Below, piece after piece: positions 44,611-52,104 of a DNA stretch of 64,000 nucleotides. The stretch comes from SURF-55 sp040755195 (GTDB lineage Bacteria; Bacillota; Desulfotomaculia; Desulfotomaculales; Ammonificaceae): the NCBI GenBank assembly GCA_040755195.1, contig JBFMBL010000005.1:1-64000 (forward strand), given 5' to 3'. Below the pieces are notes generated by a model. It worked only from the letters and a program-made list of their open reading frames with translations, did not search any database and had not been told where the DNA came from. The translations under genes and the position numbers were made by a program. Numbering within the stretch: the stretch's first letter is position 1; each line of letters starts with the position of its first letter.

Positions 44611-44649
44611 GTCCCCCTTCGCAGCCTTCGAGGACTGTTGAAGGGGGAC
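44611..44649 (-). terminator. hairpin downstream of the YvlD-like gene
   Basis: GTCCCCCTTC (44611-44620) pairs with GAAGGGGGAC (44640-44649); the 19-nt loop has weaker inner pairing. On the minus strand TTTTT follows after a few bases, so a terminator between the two genes is likely. Confidence 0.6.
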
Positions 44650-44682
44650 GGGGTATGAGAGACTTCGAGATCCACGGTTGAA

Positions 44683-45030
44683 CTACCGCAGCATCGTAGG
44701 TACAAATGCATCGATGAGACCGATGACAAAGGCTGCAATCAGTGCCCCGACAATACTGACACTTAAAAGTCCGGGGATCACGAACTGCGCCAAATAAATG
44801 ACTACCGCCGCCGTAATGAACCCGACAAGGCCGCGGCTTTGCGGTGAGATGCGATCGCCTAACAAAGTCTCAGCGATATAACCGAGAATGGTGATTACCG
44901 CAGCAGCGATAAGCGCTCCAAGAAAGCCGCCTTTAACCACGAAGCCCGGGGACACCCAGCTTACGATCATCAGCACGATGGCTGATACAACAAACCTGAC
45001 GATTGCCCCAATCCACGTCTGACGTTCCAC
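44683..45030 (-). CDS. phage-holin-family (YvlD-like) membrane protein
   Basis: GTG 45030 is chosen for its strong AAAGGAGGTGG site; the frame is open to 45189. The 115-aa product has four transmembrane helices and a G-rich pattern (GGFLGALIAAAVITILGYIAE, GLVGFITAAVVIYLAQFVIPG) of the PF04020 family. Despite the family name such chromosomal members are not part of a prophage; function unknown. Confidence 0.75.
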   Translation of the reverse strand: MERQTWIGAIVRFVVSAIVLMIVSWVSPGFVVKGGFLGALIAAAVITILGYIAETLLGDRISPQSRGLVGFITAAVVIYLAQFVIPGLLSVSIVGALIAAFVIGLIDAFVPTMLR

Positions 45031-45270
45031 TATACCACCTCCTTTTACGCATTTGACGTTAGGATTGGCCAAAACAGGTAATTTTATTCCTGTGCTTAAA
45101 AAAACTGTTTTGAAAAATTCAACCCCTGCCCGACCGGATGGCGGGCCTACCGGAAAAATCCCTCCCATATGAGCACCTGATACTTGCAATCAACCATACG
45201 GCCGTGTTAAAATGGCCGTTGGGAATATTAGTCGCTCTTATGGCAATAAATCCTGTAAGGAGGTGACGGA

Positions 45271-45537
45271 TTGACCAAGAAATCCTCGCTTAAGCGTTTG
45301 AGGCAAATTGAAAAGCAGACCCTTCGAAACGCCAGCATGCGGTCCGCGTTAAGGACAACCATTAAGAAGTATAAGGTTGCTCTGGTTTCCGGCCTCGCCG
45401 ATGTGGAGGATAAGCTGCGGAAGGCATTGCAGGCTCTTGATAAAGCTTCTTCAAAAGGGCTTATTCACAAGAATACCGCTGCACGTAAAAAATCCCGCTT
45501 GGTAAAAGAATTTAATAAAAACCGCCTTACGGGGTAA
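45271..45537 (+). CDS. rpsT: 30S ribosomal protein S20
   Basis: An 88-aa basic protein: KKSSLKRLRQIEKQTLRNASMRSALRTTIKKY ... KNTAARKKSRLVKEFNK. Starts with TTG after AAGGAGGTGA; a UUG start is also typical for S20 elsewhere. Convergent with holA, as in many Firmicutes. A weak GC-rich hairpin (about 45577-45620) may terminate it. Confidence 0.97.
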   Translation: MTKKSSLKRLRQIEKQTLRNASMRSALRTTIKKYKVALVSGLADVEDKLRKALQALDKASSKGLIHKNTAARKKSRLVKEFNKNRLTG

Positions 45538-45649
45538 TCCGTTGCTTGTATTTTCACATTGTTACTCAGCCCCAAAAACGTGCCACCTAAACGCCGCCAG
45601 CGGCCAACGATTATGTGCCCGGTGGCTTTATATTTTTCAGGCTGCAAAA

Positions 45650-46672
45650 TTATAAAACACTACCTGACCGTTTCCCCAGGCCCAACATAAGAAGGCGTCG
45701 TTCCAGCCCCGCGTAAAAACCCTCCCCGCTTGTTTTTGCCGACATGTCAACTTCAAGCAAACCCCAGAAAAGCGCTTCTAATTCCGGGCGCGGAAAACGG
45801 CGCGCCTGCGCTGTGACCTTCTTCGCTACAAAAGGATGAACTCCGCCGAGGTCTTTGGGTGAAATTTCGCCTCTCCTCCCGGAAGCCAAAAGATCCTGGG
45901 CCAGGATTATCAGGCGCAACTGCCGCGCAAGAAGAGCCAGTACTACACCCTGAGGCTCTTTTTCCAACAGCGCGCGGATCTTTGTCAGAGCATCCAGGTA
46001 GCGCCGCTCCCCCAGTGCGTCTGTCGCCGTAAAAACCGTCTCTTCGATCGAAGGATTTGAAACGGCCGCTACGTCCTCCGAGGTGACCACCGCCCTGTCC
46101 CCTGCGTAGGCAAGCACCTTCTCTATCTCATTGTTCAAAGACGTCAGGTCGCGCCCCCCGGCCAGTAAAGCGCCTACAGCCGCAGGTTCAAAGGTCTTCC
46201 CAACCTGCCGCGCCTTTTTTTGAAACCATTTTCTTAAGTCTTCAGGCGCAAGATGGGTAAACTCCACGGCCCTCCCGTGCGCCGCAACCATCTTGTACAT
46301 CTCTCGTCTTTTGTCTACCGGACCGGCGGTACAAAAGATAAGGCATGTTGCGGTTCCGGGATGCCGGAGGTATGCGGTTAGAGAAGGATTCTCTTTCTGC
46401 GCCCCGGAAGTAAAATAAGGAGCATTTTTTACCACTACCAGCCGGTAATTTGAAAAAAGAGGCAGAGTGCTTGCGATCTCCGCTACTTCTGCCCCAGAAA
46501 CCTCCTCGCCGTCAAGCACCTCACAGTTAAAGGTGGGCTCTTCCCCGACCAGCGCTATCTGAAAGCGCCTGACCGCCTCCCGCTGAAGGAAAACCTCCGG
46601 GCCGTGGAAAAGGTAGAGCGGCGCGATCTGTCCCTTTTCGAGCTCGGCAAGCAGATCAATAAAATACTTCAT
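45650..46672 (-). CDS. holA: DNA polymerase III delta subunit
   Basis: A 340-aa protein with the HolA pattern: LYLFHGPEVFLQREAVRRF, the NAPYF / LPLFSNYRLVVVKN segment, LNNEIEKVLAYAG, and the C-terminal collar domain. It opens the beta clamp as part of the clamp loader. Usual genomic place next to rpsT and comEC. Confidence 0.94.
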   Translation of the reverse strand: MKYFIDLLAELEKGQIAPLYLFHGPEVFLQREAVRRFQIALVGEEPTFNCEVLDGEEVSGAEVAEIASTLPLFSNYRLVVVKNAPYFTSGAQKENPSLTAYLRHPGTATCLIFCTAGPVDKRREMYKMVAAHGRAVEFTHLAPEDLRKWFQKKARQVGKTFEPAAVGALLAGGRDLTSLNNEIEKVLAYAGDRAVVTSEDVAAVSNPSIEETVFTATDALGERRYLDALTKIRALLEKEPQGVVLALLARQLRLIILAQDLLASGRRGEISPKDLGGVHPFVAKKVTAQARRFPRPELEALFWGLLEVDMSAKTSGEGFYAGLERRLLMLGLGKRSGSVL

Positions 46673-46728
46673 TCTTTGTCCTCACTATTCGTAAAAGACC
46701 CTATTGAGACCAAAAATTTTGTCTTTTA

Positions 46729-46756
46729 ACGTCGGACGTCGCACGTCGGACCCTGG
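46729..46756. repeat. 7-bp-period array after the thiamine-binding-protein gene
   Basis: Four heptamers (ACGTCGG, ACGTCGC, ACGTCGG, ACCCTGG as separate units) end 2 bp from the stop codon at 46759. Confidence 0.75.
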
Positions 46757-46758
46757 AC

Positions 46759-47064
46759 CTATGTTTCCCGCAGCCGACGCGCCACTGCCTTTACCTTGCC
46801 ATTGATTGTGAGCTCCTTGTCCCGGCGCTCATCAATCTTGACCGTGGTCACCACCCGCTGAGCTCCTGCGTCAAATGGTATATCGTGCATACGCCGCGCC
46901 ACCGCTAGGACTTCTTCCAGTTCCCCCTCGACTATGGTGCCCATGGCTGTTACCTCGTATTTCAGCCCGCTTTCTTTAACGGCTTTCACGCAATCCGCCA
47001 CATACCGGCTTACGCTCGCCGAGCCCGTCCCAAGCGGCACCACGGAAATTTCTGCTACCACCAT
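46759..47064 (-). CDS. MTH1187-family thiamine-binding protein
   Basis: ATG 47064 is preferred (CGGGGTG upstream). The 101-aa product (VAEISVVPLGTGSASVSRYVADCV...YEVTAMGTIVEGELEEVLAVARRMHD) matches the YkoF/MTH1187 fold that binds thiamine or related pyrimidines in tetramers. No thiamine operon is nearby. Confidence 0.85.
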   Translation of the reverse strand: MVVAEISVVPLGTGSASVSRYVADCVKAVKESGLKYEVTAMGTIVEGELEEVLAVARRMHDIPFDAGAQRVVTTVKIDERRDKELTINGKVKAVARRLRET

Positions 47065-47164
47065 AAATAACACCCCGTTTCCCTGCATTTATTTCGCTTT
47101 TTGTTTGCTTAATCCCTTTAGCATATAGTCTTTAGACGAAAATAAAATTGTTACTACTTCCCAC

Positions 47165-47198
47165 AAAAAAAGAGCGGGGCAAAACGTCCCGCTCTTTT
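47165..47198 (-). terminator. terminator of the rhodanese gene
   Basis: AAAAGAGCGGG and CCCGCTCTTTT form a strong stem, with T-run on the minus strand, 26 bp after the rhodanese gene ends. Confidence 0.85.
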
Positions 47199-47223
47199 AT
47201 AACCGCATTATGCATTAGCTGCT

Positions 47224-47991
47224 TTATTGTGCAGGGTACGGCACCAGTTTGCCGTCCTTGTCCTCCCTCGGGCCTTTTATGGGCTTATCGGCTTCCTTTG
47301 TGCCCTCCCAGCTAATTGCGTAACCGAACCTGAGGTTCTTTACGTTGAAACCGTTAGCGCCCAGTACACCACATGCCAATCCCGCCGTATGTGAAGTAAA
47401 GCAGTACACCAGGACTTCATTTTTGCCGCCGTTCGCGACGTGTGTTTCAAGGGCCTGACGCAGGGCCTTCATGTTGCTGGTCTTACCCATATCCTGAGCA
47501 GAGGCTATAAAGATCGCTCCCGGGATGTGTCCGGCATCGTAATCTTTCCGGCCCCTTGTATCCAGCACGAGCGGGTCGTTAGCAATGTTATCTCCGCCGT
47601 TGTGTCCCGTTCTATAGTCGCACAAATCCCCGTCATTGTCGTCATCCAGAGCGGTTTTAAGAGCATTTGCCGTAACGAAGATGGAATGGATGCTGGGTTC
47701 CTTCGCAGTCGGATCGTTTAATCCGTTCAAGAATTTGTCCCCTTTGTCATTCGTAACGGTGGCCGTGTTGGTACCCGCATCCCACGTAATACTGGCCCCC
47801 AGCGCCTCTACAACGGCCCTGACCGGTATAAGTACCCTACCACCGATGATTACCGGTGCCTGATCAAAACTAATCTCTTCCCCGTTGACTATTACTTTAA
47901 TATCAGCGGCTGCCACCGCCCACGACGCCAACGAAAGGATCAAAATCAGGCATCCGGTAAGAATCAAGCCTTTCTTTACTTTCTTTTTCAT
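47224..47991 (-). CDS. exported rhodanese-like protein with copper-amine-oxidase-type N domain
   Basis: A 255-aa secreted protein: signal peptide, PF07833-type domain (IKVIVNGEEISFDQAPVIIGGRVLIPVRAVVEALGASITWD), then a rhodanese domain with LVLDTRGRKDYDAGHIPGAIFI and catalytic Cys in VYCFTSHTAGLA. An acidic Ca-binding-like stretch (DDDNDGDLCD) joins them. A sulfur-transfer role outside the membrane is inferred. Confidence 0.85.
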   Translation of the reverse strand: MKKKVKKGLILTGCLILILSLASWAVAAADIKVIVNGEEISFDQAPVIIGGRVLIPVRAVVEALGASITWDAGTNTATVTNDKGDKFLNGLNDPTAKEPSIHSIFVTANALKTALDDDNDGDLCDYRTGHNGGDNIANDPLVLDTRGRKDYDAGHIPGAIFIASAQDMGKTSNMKALRQALETHVANGGKNEVLVYCFTSHTAGLACGVLGANGFNVKNLRFGYAISWEGTKEADKPIKGPREDKDGKLVPYPAQ

Positions 47992-48330
47992 TACTCTTTA
48001 CCTCCTCCGGCTGTTATGCAAGGTTATTTTAAAGAATTATTAGGGAAGACCACCTCCCCTCACTGTAAGGTTTGGTAACTGCAAGCGGACCATGTCTCTG
48101 TTACAAGCGTCAAGACAAGCGCCAAGAAACGTTTTTCGACGTTTGCCATAGCATTTCCTGCTGGCTAAGGTATATAATATTATAATTTATCATGTCGTTC
48201 CATATTCACCGGATACAATACACCTTAGCGAAGGTTTGATAAATAACTCAGCGGTCATGAGAATTTACAGGTAGGTTTTTCTGGCAGGGCGGTTTATTTT
48301 AAAATGGAACAACGCGGCGTTGGGAACTCT
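47992..48330. other. intergenic region, no gene seen
   Basis: A 339-bp stretch between comEC (3' end) and the rhodanese start. The AT-rich centre (about 48170-48200, TATAATATTATAATTTAT) could hold a promoter, but no convincing -35/-10 pair, RNA gene or short ORF was found. Confidence 0.5.
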
Positions 48331-50820
48331 TCAAGCGGCGGGACGGAGCCCCTTGCGACCGGTTTTAATCAGCGTTTCCCCATTCTCGAAACGCAACAGA
48401 ACAGCCCCGTCTCTGTCTGTCCGGAAAACCTTCGCGGATAAGCGCTCAAGCTCGCTGACGGCTGCAGGAGACGGCATCCCGTAACGGTTTCCCTGGCCAA
48501 CGGGTATCACAGCGTATTGAGGTTTGACCATTTTATAAAAGGCGGGAAGGAATAGCGTCGATCCGTGGTGCGGCACCTTAAGGACATCGCTTTTCAAGTC
48601 TGTTCCGTATTGCAGGAGGCGTCGTTGCCCTTCTTCCTGGACATCACCGGCAAAAAGAATAGTATTACCTTTATAATTCATTCTTAGTACAACCGACTCA
48701 TTGTTGAAATCTTCCGGTTCACGGCTCAACGGCAGGAAAGGACCCAAAACAGAAATTGCAACCGCCGGATCGACGCGAATGCTGTCGCCGGCACTTGCGA
48801 CCGACACCGTAATTCCCTTCTTCTTAATCAGGTCGATAAGATGGTCGTACGCTTCGTCCACCCCGCGTTCGATCGGCGGCACCACCACAAGTTTAACCGG
48901 CAGCCTTTCAACAACCGCCCTCGCTCCGCCGCAGTGATCCTCGTGCGGGTGTGTTAAAACCAGCACATCGAGGCGCCTCACCCCTGCCCGGCGGAGGTAC
49001 CGGACCACACGCATCCCCATGCCTTCCGCAGTTTTTCCGGTAAGCTCCCCGGGCATTCCACCGGTGTCGATAAGGATGGTACCGCCGCCCGGGGTACGAA
49101 CCAGGGAGCAGTCCCCTTGACCTACGTCAATAAAGTCCACCCGTAAAGCCGGCGTGGTGCCCCCCATCCATCGAATAAGCCCCATCCAGGCGAATACCAC
49201 AAGCACGAAAACCGCCGCGCGCGCAGCCCAGGAACCGCCGGAACGGGCGGACATGACGTTACCAAGCTTTAAGGGCCTGCCCGAAATTTTGCGGATCACC
49301 ATGTAAAGAAGTCCGTACCAGAGGCCCGCCACCGCCCAGTGCAACGAAGGAACATAAATGACCGCCCCCGGCAGGTGCTGGAAGAATCGCACCAGGAAAA
49401 GGAAAACATCGAGACAAAGACCGGTAGGCACGGCGAAAACCTGTCCCAACGGCAGGAAGATCAGCCCTAAAACCGCCGCCGTTATCCCGAGCAGCAGGAT
49501 GAGTCCGGTAAGTGGTACTGCCGCGATATTTGCCAGAAGGGCTACCGGCGATATCAGGTTATAGTGTATGGCGACCAGGGGCAAAGTGCCTAACTGCGCG
49601 CCGAGCGGCACGGCCACCCCCCAGGCGATGGCTTGTCTTACCTGCACTTTGCGGTTCAACGGTATGCGTTCGATTCGCTTTACAATTTCCGGCCCGAGAA
49701 AGAGAATTCCCCATGTGGCGGCAAAAGAAAGCTGAAAGCCCGCGTCTGTGATCGCCAGCGGATTGGCCAGCAGGATTATCAGGGCGGCGACGGCAAGCGC
49801 CGTTAGCCAGTCCCGCTCGCGCCCAAGGTGGCGCGCCCATAACAAGAGTACGGCCATTACCGACGCGCGGATCACCGGCGGGCTGAAGCCGACCATCAGA
49901 TCGTATATCAATAATGCGGTGATGACCGTAAGAAGCGTTGTTCCGGAGCGCAGCCTGAAAACACGGGTCAATCCGAAAATGAAACCCAGGACCAATCCCA
50001 CATGCAGTCCGCTTACGCTAAGAATGTGAACCACACCGGTTTCCACAAACGCCTCGTTGACCGCGGGATCAATGGCAGTGCGGGTACCGAACGCTATACC
50101 CTTCAAAAGCGCGCTGTGTCCGGCGCTGAAAAGTTCGTCCAAAACCCCGAAGAGCTTATTCTTCATTCCGAGCGCAAAAACAGCCAGCGGGTTGGAAAAC
50201 GCATTCCCTGTTATCAGCACCGTTCCTTCGCCGCGCGTGTATACCATTATCCCTATTCCGCGCCGCGCAAGATACGCCGCGTAGTTGAAATCACCCGGGT
50301 TTCCCGGTTGCGGCGCCGAACGCAATACCCCTCGAACCCGTACAAAGTCTCCGTAGCCGAAAACCTTTTTGGGGTCTCTTACCACCACCAGCACCTTGCC
50401 GCCTTTATAGGCATTGCCGCCGGCTTGCGCCTCGGCCACGCGAATTACATAACGTGCTTCCCCGGGGCGAATATCCGGTTCCGCCGCGATTGTTCCGTTA
50501 ATAATTGCGCTGTGTCCCGAAAACTCGGCAAGCGGGCTTGACGCCTCGATTAACGCCAGCCGTGCGGACAATATGCCCAAAAAGAAGAACAGGATGTAAA
50601 TAACACGGTGGTTGCGCTGATAGGAATAGAAGTATCCGATACCGGCGATCATCAGGGTGAAAAGGGCTGCGAAGAAGGTCGCGCTGCCGGGAAGAGGAAA
50701 ATGGGGCGTTAAAATGCATCCGCACGCATAAAGGAAGGTGATTATGACGAGCGGGGGAATCACCAAATTTGTTTCTACTCCGGGATTACCCTTAGAATCG
50801 TTTCTTGCTTCCATCAGCAT
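48331..50820 (-). CDS. comEC: DNA uptake channel ComEC/Rec2
   Basis: An 829-aa protein with the N-terminal DUF4131 region, the multi-spanning competence domain (HILSVSGLHVGLVLGF...) and a C-terminal metallo-beta-lactamase domain (VDFIDVGQGDC, LTHPHEDHCGGA, FAGDVQEEGQ, KVPHHGS). It transports single-stranded DNA across the membrane in natural transformation. The gene is full length, but its usual upstream partner comEA is cut off by prophage. Confidence 0.95.
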   Translation of the reverse strand: MLMEARNDSKGNPGVETNLVIPPLVIITFLYACGCILTPHFPLPGSATFFAALFTLMIAGIGYFYSYQRNHRVIYILFFFLGILSARLALIEASSPLAEFSGHSAIINGTIAAEPDIRPGEARYVIRVAEAQAGGNAYKGGKVLVVVRDPKKVFGYGDFVRVRGVLRSAPQPGNPGDFNYAAYLARRGIGIMVYTRGEGTVLITGNAFSNPLAVFALGMKNKLFGVLDELFSAGHSALLKGIAFGTRTAIDPAVNEAFVETGVVHILSVSGLHVGLVLGFIFGLTRVFRLRSGTTLLTVITALLIYDLMVGFSPPVIRASVMAVLLLWARHLGRERDWLTALAVAALIILLANPLAITDAGFQLSFAATWGILFLGPEIVKRIERIPLNRKVQVRQAIAWGVAVPLGAQLGTLPLVAIHYNLISPVALLANIAAVPLTGLILLLGITAAVLGLIFLPLGQVFAVPTGLCLDVFLFLVRFFQHLPGAVIYVPSLHWAVAGLWYGLLYMVIRKISGRPLKLGNVMSARSGGSWAARAAVFVLVVFAWMGLIRWMGGTTPALRVDFIDVGQGDCSLVRTPGGGTILIDTGGMPGELTGKTAEGMGMRVVRYLRRAGVRRLDVLVLTHPHEDHCGGARAVVERLPVKLVVVPPIERGVDEAYDHLIDLIKKKGITVSVASAGDSIRVDPAVAISVLGPFLPLSREPEDFNNESVVLRMNYKGNTILFAGDVQEEGQRRLLQYGTDLKSDVLKVPHHGSTLFLPAFYKMVKPQYAVIPVGQGNRYGMPSPAAVSELERLSAKVFRTDRDGAVLLRFENGETLIKTGRKGLRPAA

Positions 50821-50864
50821 AATTGTTCAGTAAATACTTATTACCGCTGCGGGAAGCCCGCAAA

Positions 50865-50963
50865 TCACTGTGTGCAGACATAATCCCGAAGGTTCTCCAG
50901 CTTCTTTTCTCCTATTCCGGGAACATTTATCAGATCGTCGGAGATTGATAAATTACGTGCCAT
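50865..50963 (-). pseudogene. comEA: comEA 3' remnant (HhH motif)
   Basis: A 32-codon open frame ends 44 bp before comEC. Its last 27 residues (SISDDLINVPGIGEKKLENLRDYVCTQ, shown as the helix-hairpin-helix end) match the C-terminus of the DNA receptor ComEA, which normally precedes comEC. Upstream there is no ComEA sequence, only the prophage lysis genes. The gene is therefore interrupted; the other part may lie at the far prophage end outside the window. Confidence 0.7.
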
Positions 50964-50979
50964 AGTGGACACCATCGAG

Positions 50980-51006
50980 GGCGGCTAAGAGAAATGCCGC
51001 CTTTTT
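50980..51006 (+). terminator. plus-strand terminator at prophage-host junction
   Basis: GGCGGC and GCCGCC enclose 10 nt and are followed by TTTTT. It points away from comEC into the lysis genes, opposite to all neighbouring genes, and may protect the prophage from or block antisense transcription. Confidence 0.55.
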
Positions 51007-51037
51007 GTTCTTATTCTAAGGTTACCGCTGGGAGGTG

Positions 51038-51295
51038 TCAATCAACCGGCTGCTTAAGATTCTTTTTCATTCCTGCATACCCCAGGCTGGCCGCCACACC
51101 CAGCGCCGCCCCGCGCGCGATTGTCGCCGTCGCTGCAGGGCAGACTGCGTATCCGATCGACAACGCAACCCCGACCGCGATCGCCGAAATGGGCGCGTAC
51201 CGCGTGGGCAGCCACCGGGCGCGCTTGCACGCCTCCAGTGTGCCATAGATAACACCGACCGCTGAGATGCCGTCAACAACGAGATCCGGGTTCAT
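51038..51295 (-). CDS. holin-like small phage membrane protein
   Basis: An 85-aa protein with two hydrophobic segments (ISAIAVGVALSIGYAVCPAA and AALGVAASLGYAG) and a positively charged end. Its ATG overlaps the endolysin stop (ATGA). Position next to the endolysin indicates a holin or lysis role. It is the outermost prophage gene. Confidence 0.6.
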   Translation of the reverse strand: MNPDLVVDGISAVGVIYGTLEACKRARWLPTRYAPISAIAVGVALSIGYAVCPAATATIARGAALGVAASLGYAGMKKNLKQPVD

Positions 51296-51894
51296 TCTAC
51301 ACGCACCGTCCTTCCCTTCTCATCCCAAGAAACCTGATACGTCAGGGCGGCGAATAGGTCCCGTACCGGCGCGTATACCCGCCCGTTGATGAGCCGAACA
51401 TCGACGTCAATGGGCTTCCCTTTGATTATTAACCGCACCTTGTCGTCTTCCTTTCTGGATACAGCCTCGGTAAACTTATCCCAGGGGAAGGCATCGCCCG
51501 GACAACTTGTGGACTGCAAGTCCCTGTGGCGCGCCAGCTTTGCCTTGGGGTAACGCATGAGCAGGTCACGCACCAGTTTAACCGCCGCGCTTAACTGCGC
51601 TTCCGGTGGGACGTACTTTGTAAAGTCGCCGCCCAGCGCTACGCCCAGGCTGTGATCGTTGTGTCCTATCACGTGCGCCCCCTGCATATGCTCCGGCCGG
51701 CCGCGTTCGATATCGCCGTTCCGCCGTACAACATAATGATACCCCACCCCGGCCCACCCGCGGTTTTTGTGCCACTGGTCGACCATTTCGACGGGCACGT
51801 CTGCGTTGGCCGTATGGTGAACAACGATATAGTCAACTAATTTTAGCGGCTGCAGCTTCGCGTACTGTTCGGGACTCCATTTAAATTCTCGCAT
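51292..51894 (-). CDS. phage endolysin: N-acetylmuramoyl-L-alanine amidase with copper-amine-oxidase-type domain
   Basis: A 200-aa protein. Residues 1-145 are an Amidase_2/PGRP domain (VDYIVVHHTANADVP, GYHYVVRRNGDIERGRP, GAHVIGHNDHSLGVALGGD, ARHRDLQSTSCPGDAF) with zinc His ligands. The C-terminal ~50 residues form a partial PF07833-type domain (IKGKPIDVDVRLINGRVYAPVRDLFAALTYQVSWDEKG), the stalk also seen in two host surface proteins in this window. It cuts peptidoglycan at lysis. Confidence 0.88.
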   Translation of the reverse strand: MREFKWSPEQYAKLQPLKLVDYIVVHHTANADVPVEMVDQWHKNRGWAGVGYHYVVRRNGDIERGRPEHMQGAHVIGHNDHSLGVALGGDFTKYVPPEAQLSAAVKLVRDLLMRYPKAKLARHRDLQSTSCPGDAFPWDKFTEAVSRKEDDKVRLIIKGKPIDVDVRLINGRVYAPVRDLFAALTYQVSWDEKGRTVRVE

Positions 51895-51906
51895 AGCTCC
51901 TCCTTT

Positions 51907-52104
51907 CTAAAACTTCAACCCGGCAAGTAACCCAGACAAACCGCATAACACTCCAATTACGACTGTGCACCACACCGGGGGACGGTTTGTTAACCTGTCG
52001 ATCGCTTGCCATACGCGTTCGAAATCTTCCCTGTTTTCCCCCGCGTGTTTGTCGTAATCCTTCCGAAGTCCATCGACCTTAACCTCAACCGCTTCGAGAC
52101 TCAA
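51907..52104 (-). CDS. XhlA-like phage lysis accessory protein
   Basis: A 65-aa protein: amphipathic charged helix (VEVKVDGLRKDYDKHAGENREDFERVWQAIDRL) then one C-terminal transmembrane helix (VVIGVLCGLSGLLAGL), the arrangement of haemolysin XhlA-like proteins in lysis cassettes. 4-nt overlap with the big virion protein. Confidence 0.65.
   Translation of the reverse strand: MSLEAVEVKVDGLRKDYDKHAGENREDFERVWQAIDRLTNRPPVWCTVVIGVLCGLSGLLAGLKF

Noticed and set aside
44683..45030. holin-family gene as evidence of a second prophage
   Set aside because: PF04020 members are ordinary chromosomal membrane proteins; flanking genes are housekeeping.
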